Counted from the first letter of the stretch, positions 47,491 to 60,700 are shown. The stretch: DNA of 64,000 nt from Eremophila alpestris peregrina (GCA_009792885.1 WMCF01000111.1:282612-346611), one strand, 5' to 3'. Notes: generated by a model from the sequence alone, not told the origin. Program-made: numbers and translations.

Positions 47491-47992
47491 ATACTTCTGG
47501 TCATATGCAAATGGAATCTAAATGTTGTCCAGGCTCAGAGGATGGGCTGAGATTTACTCCTGAGCTTGAGACACTGATGAATCAGTTCCTTGCTCCAGCT
47601 GAGAAGGTCTCTGCAGTGTCCCAGGTGTGTGTCCCACCTCTGGCTGGCTGCTTGCTTTGCTCTGAGTTTGTCCCTAAGGAGATGGAGGGGGAGGAAGAGG
47701 ACTTTTCTCTTTCAACCCACTCACCCTTGGGACTGCTGCCTCTGCTGCTGAACCCAAACAGCAGCCAGAGGTCACAGCCTCAGTCCTCAAATGTCCCAGA
47801 AGAGGAAGTGCTGTACATGCTGAAACTGTCTCCTCGACAAAACAGCAAGACCAAAGCTGCAGCAGGGGTTTAAACAGCCTGACCTGGAGTAACACAGGCT
47901 TGCCAGCTTGAAGAGAAAGGTAAATGTGTGATTCAGGGTGGGAAGGCAGCTGTGGGAGGGAAAGATTTGGCTTCCAGAAGGGCAAATCCATC
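47491..47992. other. unique noncoding DNA with a 122-codon frame
   Basis: A + frame of 122 codons (47505-47873) begins just past the CR1 and is rich in Ser, Pro and Glu. It has no recognisable domain and no clear splice context, so it is not called as a gene. Confidence 0.35.
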
Positions 47993-48196
47993 TGGACCTT
48001 AGTGAAAATTTCTTCACTGTAAGAGTGATTGTCTTGTCATTGAAACAGGTTTCCCAGGAAAGTGGTGGAGCTCCTGGGAGTGCTCAAAAACAGGCAAGTG
48101 AGGCACCTGGGACATGGGTTAGTGCTGGCCCTGGCTGGGTTAAGAATTGGACTCGATGATCTTAAAGGGTTTCTCCAAATGGTCCAGTGATTCCAT
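47993..48196 (+). mobile_element. CR1 LINE 3' part
   Basis: Sense CR1: 'gaaaatttcttcactgtaag', then 'aggtttcccaggaaagtggt', then 'ttggactcgatgatcttaaa', then 'ggtccagtgattccatgg'. It belongs to the same subfamily as 22579-22891. Confidence 0.92.
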
Positions 48197-51100
48197 GGGG
48201 ATGCTCCACATGGTGACAGCACAAGGAAAGTTGTGTAGATGCCCTGCAGAGCTCATCTGTGCCTCACATGGGCACTGCCCGGACCTCTGGGCCAGCCAGG
48301 CTGGGTGGGGGCTGAGCTCCCAGCAGTGGATGCAGCTCCTGGATCTGCCCTGGGAGTAGGGAACCAATCCCTGGATTGAGACCAGCAACCCACTGAGCGT
48401 GGTGACAGCTGTGAGCTGCAGCTCGTAATGGGCACTGACACAATCCCTGACCATGGGGACGTGTCCTGGCCCTTGTTTGTCAGCTCTGGGCTCATGCTGG
48501 GGCTGAGGAACCTGTGCCTGGGGGCTGCACACAGCCTGTGGCTTCATTCCATTCCTTCCTCGTTAGGGCATCTTGGCTTAAAGCATTGGAATTGAAGCCT
48601 GGCCCTTGCCAACCTCCAGCACTACCCCAGCACGTCCTGCACCATCTGCCATGTCCATATGGACAAGGTTTTGTCCAAGGACACTCTGCACATACCCTGG
48701 ACACCACTCTGGGGGCTTGGGGACAGCCCTCACAAGGCCTTGGAGCTGAAGGAATAACAACAATTTCATTTTGTGCCCAAAAGGAGCAGGTGACCCAGAA
48801 GAGACGTGAATCCCAGTTGAGAGTGGACATGGTTAATCTATTCCAGGCAAGCAGCAGGGACAAGAGCCCACAGCATTTAACCAGGAACTGCTTCCCGGGG
48901 AGAGTGACTCTGGCAGTGTGACCATAGTCCTGGTTTATGAGATCATTTGTAGCTGGTTCAAAAGGTGTGAAGGACCTGCTTGACCTTTTGTAGTGGAAAA
49001 AGTCCATGGCCTTGTTTTTACACAGTGAAATGGGAAGGTCTAAGCCCTGGAGAAAGTAGTTACAGGCAGGAAATGTGACTGGACACACGGACAGGTGGCT
49101 GTAAGGATCTTGTTTGCAGAGAGGCTGGATCAGGGTAATGGACTGACCTGGCCTGACTTTGTTTGGAGGTTTCTGTGTGCTGTCTTGTTATGGGAGCAGT
49201 GGGAACAGGGGCAGGGTGGAGATTTTTAGGGGTAAAAGAAGGAGCAATGATTTAAAGCAGTGCAAAGAGATTTAGATCTGTTTTGGTCATTGGGTCACCT
49301 GACTGATGGGGCAGTGAAGCTCCCTACAGGACAGTCCAACAGCTCAGGGATAATGGGAGTTGGGATGAATTTGTAGGTGCTCCAGGGCCATGAACTGCCA
49401 AGATCATATTTGACCAGGAGCTGCAGGATAGACTTTTGGAGAAGTCTTGAGCTTGTCAAGTCATCAGCCTGGGATCCTGACTGCAAATCAACAAGCCTGG
49501 CTCCCTGGGAATATGGAGGAATTGGTTTGTGAGGAGCTCCTCACACCATCCCATCAACTGGCAGTCAGGTTCCTGAAGGAAATCTATCCTGTCCAGTGGA
49601 AACACGTCCCTGTGTGTATCAGAAGTTCAACAAATGCGATGTGTTTTCTGTGAAATGTCCAGCATTCCACGAATTTGCCCACTCTGAAAAATAGGGGGGA
49701 AAAACTGTTTGTCTGGAAAATTCCCAAGCATCCTGATTGGCTCTGTGTGGTATTAAGAAACGTGACAGCATTATGCTGTCCATCCCATCCCTTGGGTGTA
49801 ACCTCAACCCAGACCTGAATAACCTGTCACTCTTGGATAAGGGCTCTGGCTCTCTGCCCTGGCTCCCCTGTCCTCACTGAGCTTGTTTCCATGGATTTCT
49901 GCCATGAACATGTCTTTATCTTGGTCTCCTGAGGAAACATAACTTTCATGAGCACACTTTGCTCAAGCATGGAAGAGGCCTGGCTTCATCTGTGGCCTTC
50001 GTTCTTTACCTTCCCTTGAAGCATTTGACCAGCTTCCACCAGATTTCATGGCAAGAATCACAAATATAAAGATTTTACAAGCTGGACTTGCACCAGAGTG
50101 GGATCACAAGGCAGAAATCCACATGGAATCATTGGCAGCTTTGTTCCATGTTGAACTATCTTTCTCTCTCCACTTCTCTTTAGTTCGTGCAGGGTGAGAT
50201 TGAAGGGGCCAAGAAAGGTGCACAGGGCTGGAAAAAGGAATTTGCAGGGTTATCCCCCTTTTGCCTTCTGTTTGGGGTCTTTAGTAAGCTCTCCCCAGCC
50301 CAAAGTCAGGCTGAGTCCCTTTGCTTTCCCTTTTGGATGTTGCTCTGCAGAGCAGAGCCCATGAAGCTGCTCTCCAGATCCTGCATTGGCTTCCAAAAGC
50401 CTCTGAGATTCAGCTGCTTCATAAAAGGAGGAGAAGTGAATTTTTCAAGTTAATGTAGCACTTTTGACTTGGCTGTCCAGAAGCCTTCAATGTGGAAACA
50501 ACAAAATTCTTGCTGTAGAATTCATGTGCTCCTCAAGGGATCACAGGGAGGCTCCAGGAGCAATGTTTGGAAGTCATAAGTCAGCCCTTCAGCTGAAGGC
50601 TGGAAAATTCCATGGATTTTGGTGTGTATGTGACTTGATAAAATCTGGGTTTCTCCACCAATTGAGCAACTGCAAGGGTGGGGTTTAGGAAGGGTGATGA
50701 AGATTTGGACACTCCTGATGACAAGGTGTGAGCTGGCCATGTCCCTTGTCCTAGAAACATCTCAGGTGAACGAAATGCATCAACACAGAAACGAGATGTT
50801 TTCTGGCATCTGATGAAACCTGTGAGCTCTGGCATCCGGACTCTGCCCTGATTGTAAAATGGCCACAGCCACCACCAAAAGCAAGAGTCATGCATCGTCC
50901 ACACCTACACAGGATGCCTGGAATCACCCCCAGGAATCACGTCCTACAGGGATGCCAGAGTCATTTGAGGATGGAGTCCACTCTGCTGGGAGGGTTTGTG
51001 CTGGATGACTCCTGTCCCAGCTGCACCTTGCAGGAGAGAGGCACTTTGTAATGGAGCAGCAAGCTCCATGCTGCCAGCCAGGAGAAATCCAGCTGCTGCC

Positions 51101-51908
51101 AAGCCACCCTCTGACCCTGCTCCTCTGGAGATCCCTCTCCTTGCACTCCTGGTTTGGAATAGGAGTCTCCTCCCCAGCCACCCAAAAATGCAGCTGCGGT
51201 GCCAAAGAGGCTTTCACAACCTCCCGTGTGACCGTGGTGGACGTGGGGAAGGTGGTGATGTCAAGGGTGGTTGCTGCAGCAACCCCAACATCAGGGTGTG
51301 TGCACCCTTTCCAAGAATGTGCCTGCGGAGTGTGGAGTCACAGAGGAAGCCCTCAGATGAGGCGGGGAGAACACAGGGATCAGCTCAGCATTAAACCAGA
51401 AAAAGCAGGGGCAGGAGAAGAGTAGGAAAGAGACACAAAAAGAATTTGAGGGGGACAATGGGAATCCATGGAGAGCAGTGTGATTAGAGGGCTGATCCTG
51501 CTGCTGGGTGCCACCTCTGGGGGGTGACCTCAGTGCCATTTTGGTGGCATTTTGACCACTCAGTTTCTTGCTGAGTTGGTTTGACCAAGCAGGGAGCCCC
51601 CAATGATGGAGGGAAGGCCACAGGCTGCTCTTGCACCCCTGACCTATGTTGAAAGCAGAATAGAGACCTCTGTGTCATTAGAAAAGCTTTAATTTAAAAA
51701 AAAATCCACGTGAGGCACCCTGGTCTCTGTCTGGGGTTCATGGAGAGGATCCCATTGGAAGGCAGAAAAAGATCATGGAGCAGCAGAGACTGGGGCTCTT
51801 TTGTCCTGACAGGTTTGAATTTCCAGGTGCAGAGTGTGGTGGGCACAGGGCAGTCAGCACATGGTGATGGATAGCATGATTATGGATGGATGGCATTATT
51901 ATGGATTA
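48197..51908. other. unique noncoding DNA, about 3.7 kb
   Basis: No recognised gene or repeat. A good splice-acceptor-like sequence (pyrimidine tract ending in AG) lies at 50160-50183, but the frame after it matches nothing known. Confidence 0.4.
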
Positions 51909-52081
51909 TTGTGGCTGCCCCATCCCTGGAATTGTCCAAAACCAGGCTGGACAGAGCTTGGAGCCACCTGGGATGGTGGAAGGTGTCCCTGCCCATGGGC
52001 AGGGGGGTGGAACTAGGTGGCCTATAAGGTCCCTTCCAATTTAAACCATTCTGTGATTCTAAGAATATTTGATTCTGTGAT
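51909..52081 (+). mobile_element. CR1 LINE 3' end with tail repeats
   Basis: Sense CR1: 'tgtggctgccccatccctgg', then 'cctgcccatgggcagggggg', then 'aaaccattctgtgattctaa', ending with a second 'gattctgtga', the short tail repeat characteristic of CR1 ends. Confidence 0.94.
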
Positions 52082-53074
52082 CTCCTTGATGGGTTACATC
52101 AGTGACAGGTCTGCAGAAAGGTCTGGAAATCCTAAGGGATGAATCTTTATGCTTCAGGACCCCACTGCACCCCCCTCTCCTGTGGGAAAAGCACCCTGGT
52201 TGCCCTCAATGTGGAAAGGTGTCCAAATTCTCTTTTGCACCTGAGGAAGAACCAGGCCCAGCACTTTCAAAGCTTCATAATTCAAGATCTCCAGGCTCTC
52301 CCCTGGACTGCAGCCCCAAGGTGCTTTGTCTGGATTTGGTAACACTCTCTGATGTGTGGGATTTAGTAAAAAAATAAGGACACATATTGAATTCCCTGAG
52401 TGCAGCAAGGAGAGGGGCCAGCACATTCCTGCTTCCCAAGCCCACAGCTCAGTTCTGTGGAACAGCTCAGTTCTGTGGAACAAGGATGTGTGTTGGAATG
52501 GGAGAGGTGGGCCAAAGGACAGGCCACGAGGCTCACCTTGATTTCAAATCCCTCCATTCCCTTACAAGCCCAGGGAATCCCCAAAGGAATTCTCTGCCTT
52601 CCAAACACACGGGAGCAACAAACTGAAAGGCCTCTCTGAGTCTCTCCTGACTGAAAACAGCCAGATAAGCTGGATATCCTTCTTTTAATTTAATTTTAAA
52701 AGCCCAGACACACTATGCAGGCCACAGAGCTGATGTTTCTTGGCTAGCAGGGATGATTAGATCTTTATAACTATATGCTACTATGTGCTCTTGCTACAAT
52801 AAATAAAGGTCAAAGGCAAGACACTTCCTGCTACTTTTGCTGACACGTGGCTGCCATTTAGTGATTCATAATCTCTACACACGGCTTGGCACACACAGGG
52901 GATTTTTTTTTTTTTTAATAGGAGCTGTTTTCCACTTGTGCAAACACAACAAAGGATTTAAAGGGACCTGCTCTGAGCCACCTCCACCAGCAGCAAGATT
53001 CAGCCAAAGGTAACCAAGATGAGCAGGACCACGGGCTGGAGGTTGAGCTATGCACAAGTGGGAGCTGATTCTCT
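52082..53074. other. unique DNA with a T run
   Basis: It holds an 18-bp direct duplication (52445-52480) and a T-rich run (about 52901-52917). No gene recognised. Confidence 0.4.
52445..52480 (+). repeat. 18-bp tandem duplication
   Basis: 'cagctcagttctgtggaa' occurs twice back to back (52445-52462 and 52463-52480) without a mismatch, which suggests a recent duplication. Confidence 0.95.
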
Positions 53075-53550
53075 GCCGGCTTTTAGGGGTCTTTGAGCTG
53101 AAAAAAGTTTAAAGCTATGCCTGGTTTTGATTTTTCTTCTATAGCTTTTTATCTTCTGTGTATCCCAGTGCCTTGTGGAACTGCATAAACACTGATGTGT
53201 CTGAGAGGCAGAAAACAAATGCTGGGAGATAAGAAAATCTGATGGTGTTTGGGTAGTATTGTGGTGGGCTGTGGTCTTCTTCTCTCCAAGCTTGGATTTA
53301 GTTGTGAGATGGACTCTTATGAGATAAATTTCATTATCTGGACAGGAAAAGGAAAAATAGTCCAGGAATTAAGTGTTTTGCCATTTTGGGTCTGCTCTGT
53401 GGTTTGTACAATGTGTTGGCAGCAGGTGTACAGGGGCAAGTGCAAAAAGATATGAAAAGCCCTTCGTATTTAGGAATAAAATTTGGCATAAGCTGCTTGT
53501 TTCATCCATCAGGCATTCTTGGTTTTGAAGAGTTAAGTTGCGTAAGATTG
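53075..53550 (+). repeat. unknown ~0.5-kb sequence, copy A
   Basis: Homologous over its whole length to 62883-63385 in the same orientation, roughly 75-80% identical by eye. Shared landmarks in order: 'gcttttaggggtctt', 'gaaaaaag', 'gagataagaaa', 'gtttgggtag', 'tctggacaggaa', 'caggaattaagt', 'tgggtctgctctgt', 'ttgtttca'. I do not recognise the family. Copy A is CpG-poor where copy B has CpG. It could be an unclassified mobile element or a segmental duplicate of the sequence flanking the promoter. Confidence 0.85.
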
Positions 53551-53960
53551 TGGTTATTTTATTCGAGGCAACTTTTTTTTCTGTTTCTGTGGAAAACATC
53601 TGCAAGATTCAGACAAACCTGAAGCACCAGGACGTGGAGAGCCGCTGTGTTTTTGGGTCTTTGTCCTGAACACAGTGAAAAGGAACGACTTTTTAAGGCA
53701 CTCTCACAATTTCTCAGACTGCACTAAAGATCTGCCTCATCTCCTATTTTGTTTTGTTTCAATGACCTCATGAGATGTTTCCAGCTGGAGGTGGACTGGG
53801 GGATGTGCATCTGTGAGCAAGTCATTCCATGGAGGATTGCCTGCCACCTTTGGTGGTCAGTCCTCTTTATTTCCGTTTGATAACTTCATTTTTCTATAGA
53901 AACGTCTCATGAAAAGTTCAGGGAAGTGGTTTGAATTCTGTTTGAGTGAATTCACCATGC
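53551..53960. other. unique noncoding DNA
   Basis: Immediately downstream of copy A. Unlike downstream of copy B, there is no CpG island here. Confidence 0.45.
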
Positions 53961-54214
53961 AGTCATGGAATTGTAGAATCGTGGAATGGTTTGGGTTGGA
54001 AAGGACCTTAAAGACCATCTCATTCCACCCCCCTGCCATGGGCAGGGATGCCTTTCACAATCCCAGGTGGCTCCAAGCCCTGTCCAACCTGGCTTTGGAC
54101 ACTTCCAGGGATCCAGGGGCAGCCACAGCTTCTCTGGGCACCCTGTGCCAGGGCCTCACCTCCCTCAAAGGGAAGAATCTCCCCAATATCCCATCTAAAT
54201 CTTCCTTCTTTCAG
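53961..54214 (-). mobile_element. CR1 LINE 3' end
   Basis: Complementary CR1 with a doubled tail ('agtcatggaattgtagaat', 'cgtggaatggtttgggttgg'), then 'ggacacttccagggatccag', 'gcagccacagcttctctggg' and 'aatatcccatctaaatcttc'. Confidence 0.95.
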
Positions 54215-57200
54215 TCACTTTGGGGTTTGCATAACAGCCCATCTTGGAGACTACTTGGTTGTGCAGCAAGACCCAGTCCTTGCATGGGATCCAGCAGCTG
54301 AGGAGAGAAAAAGCTGGCTGGGGAAGGGGAATCTGAGTGGGAGCCTTGCAGTCCATGGTCCTACTGACTGAATCATGCTGCTGATGTCATTTATTAGGGC
54401 TTGTTTCCTGCTGAGGGACAGACTCAGCACCACTCAGGTCTCCAGCTGGCATGCTCTGGAACATTGAATCACCAGTGGTGTTTGCTGAGCTGAGTCACTT
54501 GTGTGGACAGAGACCTCACAGAAAATATTCCTTGGTGAACAAACTACTCCAGGAACTCAGTGGAAAAAAAAAAAAAACAGGTTCCTTTTTGGTGTCCTTT
54601 TCCTGATGAAAGGAGATCTTTTTCTCAGTGGAATATGAATATCTCTGCTCCGAGGAGGTGTCTGGGTGCAGGGTGACCTGTGTTTGCAGCTGGCAGAACA
54701 AAGGCTGTTTGAAGGCTCTGTTTGTTCAGTGTCCCAGTAACAAGACTTTGGGCACCTGGAAACTTTGGCAAGCAAAACATGTATTTCATTAAAGGAAATT
54801 GTGCAAGGAGGGGGGAAAAAGTTGTTCCAAGGCCAAATTATCACCTGCTCACTTTAATATTGGCTCTGAGAAGTCAAAGAAGAATTGAAGGAGCACACAA
54901 AAGAGGCCTGGAAAAATCCGGTGTTCTAGGGACAGGGTAGTGAGGGAACAGCCAGTCAGTGTCTTGGCTCTACAGGAACTGGTGGCCAGCAAATGAAATT
55001 AGTGGGACACATCCCTGAAGGTGGGTCCTCGTGCAATGGGTAGCTGAGCTGGAAACGTTTTTCTGAAGGATATTGTGGATACAAAAATGTTCAGGAGGTA
55101 AATGGGCTACTGAGAGATGATGGAATTTATTGAGATATCTCTTCTGGATTTACTAAGCAGACAAATCCCATCAGGCTCAGGACATCCCTTGAGGTGAATA
55201 TAAAGAAGGCAAGGAGAGCTTTGGGGAGATGTATTTTGTGTGTTTGACCCAACTTTGAGAAACTGCTCGTGGCCACTGCTTTTATTTTGTTTTTCCATCA
55301 CTTCAACCTGAAGCAGCAGGAAGAAAAATCATCTTAGTCACTAAAGCCATGGCACTTTGCACCACATGATCAGAGTTGGGAACAGCATTCCTGGGTACAA
55401 GGGGCAGGAAAGTGTCCTTTATGTAGGTAATCCCAGGTGTTTGAGGTGCCCCAAATGATACCAGAGAGCCCCTTATGAGGGTGCTCAGCTTTGTCTTACA
55501 TTTTCTTTTCCAAGTCCTTTCCTACCTTCATCTGCACCAGCCAAAGCAGCTTCCCAAGCTGGATGGAGCCTGTGCCAGAGCACTGTGGCTCTTTTTATTC
55601 TCTGAATGTGTCCCAGCAACTCTGGGCAGCCAGCCTGGCATTTTGACTGAGATTTTAAAGGCTTGCTATTATGGATTCCTCTTTTTCCATGTCTCTCCCA
55701 GCAATAATGGGTAATTTCACCTTTTTTGTTGTTGTTGTTGTTAAATTCTTTTTTTGCCTTTCCTTTGGGGACTGGGACAAAGCACATAGGTCCTCAAAAA
55801 TTATTTGGGTGCCAGATCTCTGCTAGCACCCATCACCAGCTGCAGTGTGCTGCTGCCTCTCTCCTTCCCCACCTCAGAGCCAGGCAAACACATTCTGTTC
55901 TTTTGGGATTATATCCTGGGGATGTGAATGTCACAGCAGTCTGTGCAGTTTAACACAGGAAACATTTGTGCCTGCTATTTAAGAGAAATAAGTTGCTCAT
56001 GTTTCCCTGGGAACCAGCCCGTCAATCAAGCTCACTTTGACTCCCCTGTTATTAAAATAAAACGTGAAAGAGTAAATGGATACATTGCAAGTTGTGGAAG
56101 GGCAAAAATGCTATCTGGGTGTATTTTGTGTCCAAAATACTCATCCCTATGTAAAGAAGAAGTGTTTTTTTTCGGCTTTTTCAGATGGATTGCTGTTCTT
56201 TTGGATGACTTTTTCTGGCAGCTTTGTGTCTTCCCACACAGAACTTGGAGCTGACTGCAAAAGAGCCCCCTGCAGCTCAGCAGTTGTCGTGGTACGTCTG
56301 TGTGCAGGTTACACACAGCACTCACTCCCCAGGCCCTCTGGCACTGCTTTCCTGGCTGTGCCGAGCCTCTGTTCTCTATTACACCTCTCAGGCCGTTCCC
56401 TCAGAGCTTTCCTCCCCACCCCAGGAGCGTTTCTGCGCCTCCCTTCGCTCGGGTTTATGGAGGGTTTATCTTTAAGACCTGCGGCAGGTTATCCCTGGGG
56501 CAAGGCTATTTTTAGGGAGCGCAGTGCCAGGATGGCTCCCGGCCCTTGGCAGCGAACACGTGCGGAGCACAAAGGCGGCCTCTGTGCTGAGAACTCGGCA
56601 CCCTCGGGAGCTGGGAGCAGGGCACGGGCAGGGAACAGGGCACAGCAGGGAAAGGGAGCTGCTCTGGGCAGGGAGAAGGGCTGAGAGCTCAGAGGAGGCT
56701 GCTGTGGGCACCGCGATGCCGAGGCAGAGGAGGGGATGGAAGAGACTGGGATGGAAACTGGGATGGAAGAGGCTGCAGAGACTGGGATGGAAACAGGGGA
56801 GGATCCCAGGATCATTCTCTGGCTTTTGCAGGTATCAGCCCTTGGCTTTTGAAGGGAAATATCCAAACCAGTGACATAATGCCTGGAAGAGAGATATATT
56901 ATCTGAAACACCTGGAGTGCTGGAGACCCAAAACGGGGCTAGTTTTCATTTTTCCACCGTGCTTTCCTCTACCTGCTGAGAGATAAAGGCAGGAGCTGCG
57001 CTCCTCCCAATTTCCACATTCAACCCTCTTCCTTTGCACCTGCCAAATCTTCATTTCCCGGATTCTCTCTGTGTTTGGAATAGTTGAAGTGATTTTGGTC
57101 TCATGCAACCTGCGCTGAATTGGTGACAAGTGGGTGTAAATGTTCATGGCTGCTGTAAAAAGAAGGTGTGCTGGGTGAGATAAGGTTGGATCTCCCGGGA

Positions 57201-57298
57201 ATAACCTGTGAAGGATGTGCTAGAGGTGCACAAAACAGTGATAAGGTGCTGAGAACTCAGCTGGTCACTGTGTCACACAGGATGAGGACATGAGAGCA
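54215..57298. other. unique DNA with microsatellite and regulatory-like patch
   Basis: It contains a (GTT)5 microsatellite at 55728-55742, an A run near 54561, and a CpG-bearing patch at about 56430-56720. The patch carries a perfect MEF2 site CTATTTTTAG (56506-56515) and a palindromic E-box CACGTG (56557-56562). No coding exon recognised. Confidence 0.4.
56506..56562 (+). promoter_or_regulatory. MEF2 site and E-box in CpG-bearing patch
   Basis: CTATTTTTAG matches the MEF2 consensus CTAWWWWTAG exactly. CACGTG, the bHLH (MYC/USF type) site, starts 51 bases further on. Both lie in a patch with several CpGs. Single motifs occur by chance, so this is a pointer only. Confidence 0.3.
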
Positions 57299-57720
57299 TT
57301 GAGGGCTGGAGCTACAAGGGAAGGCTGAGAGAGCTGGGGGTGTTCAGCCTGGAGAAGTCTCCAGTGAGAACTTAGAGCCCCTTCCAGTGCCTGAGGGGCT
57401 CCAGGAGAGATGGAGAGAGACTTTGGACAAGGGAATGGAGTGACAGGACAAGGGCAATGGCTTCCCACTGCCAGAGGGCAGGGTTAGATGGGATATCGGG
57501 AAGGAATTCTTCCCAGTGAGTGCTGAGGCCCTGGCACAGGGTGCCCAGAGAAGCTGTGGCTGCCCCTGGATCCCTGGAAATGTCCAAGGCCAGGCTGGAA
57601 GGGGCTTGGAGTGACCTGGGCTAGTGGAAGGTTTTCCTGCCCATGGCAGGGGATTGGAACTGGATGATCTTTCAGGTCCCAACCAATCCAAACCACTCCA
57701 TGAATCTATGATTCCATGAT
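57299..57720 (+). mobile_element. CR1 LINE, ~420-bp 3' part
   Basis: Sense CR1: 'gagagctgggggtgttcagc', then 'cccactgccagagggcaggg', then 'agaagctgtggctgcccctg', then 'tcccaaccaatccaaaccac' and a tail of 'atctatgattccatgat'. The minus-strand frames across it are antisense CR1. Confidence 0.95.
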
Positions 57721-60700
57721 GAATGGAAATAGCCAGCTCCATGGAAATCAAAGGATGTGCCACTGATACCGTTCCTTGATTCATTGTCAATATTTACCTG
57801 AAGAGAGCAGAGCAGCTCATGGAAACAAAATCCAAAGAAGGTTATTAAATACAGAGGAACCATGTCTACCCCACAAAATCCCTGAAAATAACTGGGGGCT
57901 GAGAGTGGTGAGTTCTGCTCTCCCACTTGTTCCCTGGCCAGCACACAGGTGTGTGGAGAAGATAGTGCCACCTTTTAATCTGCTTTCTACCTGTGCTCCA
58001 GGGAAAGCATTTCCAATTTTCCTCATCCAAATGAAACCAAAAGGGCACTTTCAGCACAAGAACTCACAGAAATGGAATCACGAAGGATTTTTAAATTTAG
58101 CAGAGAGAAATTTGTGCTAAAGATAAATGACTGGGACTTGAAGCTTGGCAGATGTAAGCCAGAAAGAGCAGCACATTTCAAGCTTTTGGGGTGTCTGCTT
58201 GCTACCCCAATTTATTGAGGGTTGCAAAGGATCTTCCTCACACGGATTTTTTTCCCATTGTTGAGATTGGATACTTTTCTCAGCAGCTATATCCTTCCAG
58301 AAATGTAGGAAATGTGTCAAAGCCTGTAGCTCTCAGGATAATAAAATAAATTACTGCTTGAGCAGCCTCATTCCAGAAATCACCTTCCTAGAAGGGAATA
58401 AGGATGAGCAAACATGGGAGGGGAAATTCTCCTTCTCACCTGGACTACTTCTATTTCTAACCACAAAGGTGAGCTGGGTGGTTGTTCCGTGTCCAGATTG
58501 TTCATCATCACAGGGAAATATTTATGAGAGAGCTCCCTGTCCCTTGGACAGCCTGTCAAATGAGGACTGAATAGCAAAGGTCATTGTTACTCATTCCCAT
58601 GAACTGCTGCTGCTACACTGGGATGACTGGAAGGTCACAAGGGCATTTTTAGCAAAGGGCAGACTCTCTGATGTGACTTTTGAAACTGCCTGTAGCCTGA
58701 ATTTACTTTCAAAGGGAAGCTGCTGGGCTTTCAGGTTCTCTTTGTAGTCTTGGTAAGACCTTTTATTGACTTATTGGCAGGGAATTGTGAGGAAAAGGGG
58801 AAAAACACCCACAAGAGGCAATCCTGTTTGATCTCTGTCCTTCCTCGTTGTGCTTGTGCCTTGCTTCAGATAAAATTTCTGGTGGGATTCTGTATTTATG
58901 TGAGAATGCTTCTGTCTCCTGCACCGGATGTGGGTTTGGTTTTTCTCCTGGGAATGTGTGTTTTTGTTTGAGAGCTCAAGTGTTCCTCAAGTGGGTGAGT
59001 GAATCATGGAAATTCCGAATTATGGATGGATGGAAAGAAAGTAAAGCATTATACATGGGCCCTCCTGGTAAGTTTGCTTTGCCTACTGTGCAGGTAAAAG
59101 GGATTAGTCTTTCTCTAGTAAACAAACAGTGCAGAGGATGGAAAAGCCAGCTGGGCTTGTTTGGAGTTGCTGTAGTTATTTAACACAGGTATTTTTTTTC
59201 AGACTGTACGTGGTGTCCTGCTTGGGGACACACAAACAGCTTTGTCACTGTGTGTCACCCTGCCTAGAGCAGGAGCCAAAATCAGTACCCAGGTACCCTT
59301 AGGATAATAATTCCTGGGTTAGAAAACCAGAAACCCCTCTTCTGATTTTCATATTTTCTGTTCAAGTTATATTTTAACTTCATGAGGATCCTGCCAGATG
59401 TCAGGGTGCGAGTGGATCACCCAAAACCTTGAGCCAAACTCTTGAGGCCTTTTCACTGCAGAGAGGTTTCTAATGCCAAAGCCAAATCTTGGCAAGAGTG
59501 GGCAACCTCTGAAGCACAGCACACCCTGTGGCCCAAATCAGGGGTCTTTGTATTGAGATTCCTCACTTCAAGTAGATAACAGCACTTTTCCCAACATTTT
59601 TAAATCTGAGGATGAAAAATGCTGTGCAACAACAGTAAAAGGCAAAACCTTTTTATGCCTAACATCAGGAATGTGGTGTTTTGGAGCACAGAGGGGTACT
59701 CTGTGCTGCCTGTTTTTATTTGCCACTCCTGCTCTCTGTTTCAGCCAGCTGGATGCGTATCTTCCTAAAAAAAGCTTCATGCCAGGCTTAATGCTCATCT
59801 CACCTGACAGTTCTAGGAATGGAGCATTATGTTGGTCAATAGGAATCTAGAGAACAATCACTTAATGGCTTTCAGTCATTATTTTGCTTGGCAGAAAATA
59901 ATAATTTAAAAAAGCAGCAAAAGTCAATCCAATAGATCTCCTTGGCCAGACTTCAAACATGCCCAAACCCAGAAATACAGCTTCATAGAGTGCCCAGGTA
60001 CCCTCCATGTGCCCACCATGAGCTCCCCTGATTTGTTTGCTAGAATTCCTTCTCCATCTGAAGGTGTGTGTTGAAGGACATGAGACCTGAGCTATTTCTG
60101 TCCATTCTGTGGTGCAAAAAAACCCTTCCAGAAAGAGACCTTCCAGGCAATCATTTGCTTTTCTTTCTTCACATCGATTATGGCTCTGGATTGCAGCTCT
60201 GGGCAATCTTTTCAGGTGTGTTGCAGAAGGTCTTTCTCCTTTTTTCACCTAGCTTTTGGGTTAGGCTCTCCAGATTTTGACCATTTACTTTACATTTCAG
60301 TCATAAACCTGTCCTTCACTAGTGCTTCCCAGGAAAGATGCTTTATTCACTGTGTCATCTGCTCGCAGAAAACAAATGTCAAAGGCACAAAAAGTGCTGA
60401 TTTTAGGATTTCATCAAATTTCCTTGAGACTACTGTCTGCACAAGGCACCAGCCTCAGTCATATCTGTCAATTAATCTTCCTTAATGCATCGAACACTGT
60501 ATTAAACATGGGCTTGCAAGGTATTTTAGTTTCATTTTCCCACTGGTAATTGCATTTCTGTGTGCCCTCAAAACGCCTCACAAGCATTCCTAGGGTTTAG
60601 GGCTGGCCCTGTTGCCAAATCTAAATTGGAGAAAGAGAGTAGAGCCCAGGGGACTCCTTAATACCCAGAGCTTTCTAGATTTAGTTCAAATCCCTCACTG

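Noticed and set aside
47505..47873. 122-codon + frame after a CR1.
   Set aside because: Ser/Pro/Glu-rich and superficially protein-like, but no domain, promoter or splice context. Kept only as a note.
50160..50453. Good pyrimidine tract plus AG followed by an 88-codon frame.
   Set aside because: The frame resembles no protein, and single acceptor-like sequences are common.
57344..57790. 148-codon minus-strand frame.
   Set aside because: Antisense of the CR1 at 57299-57720.
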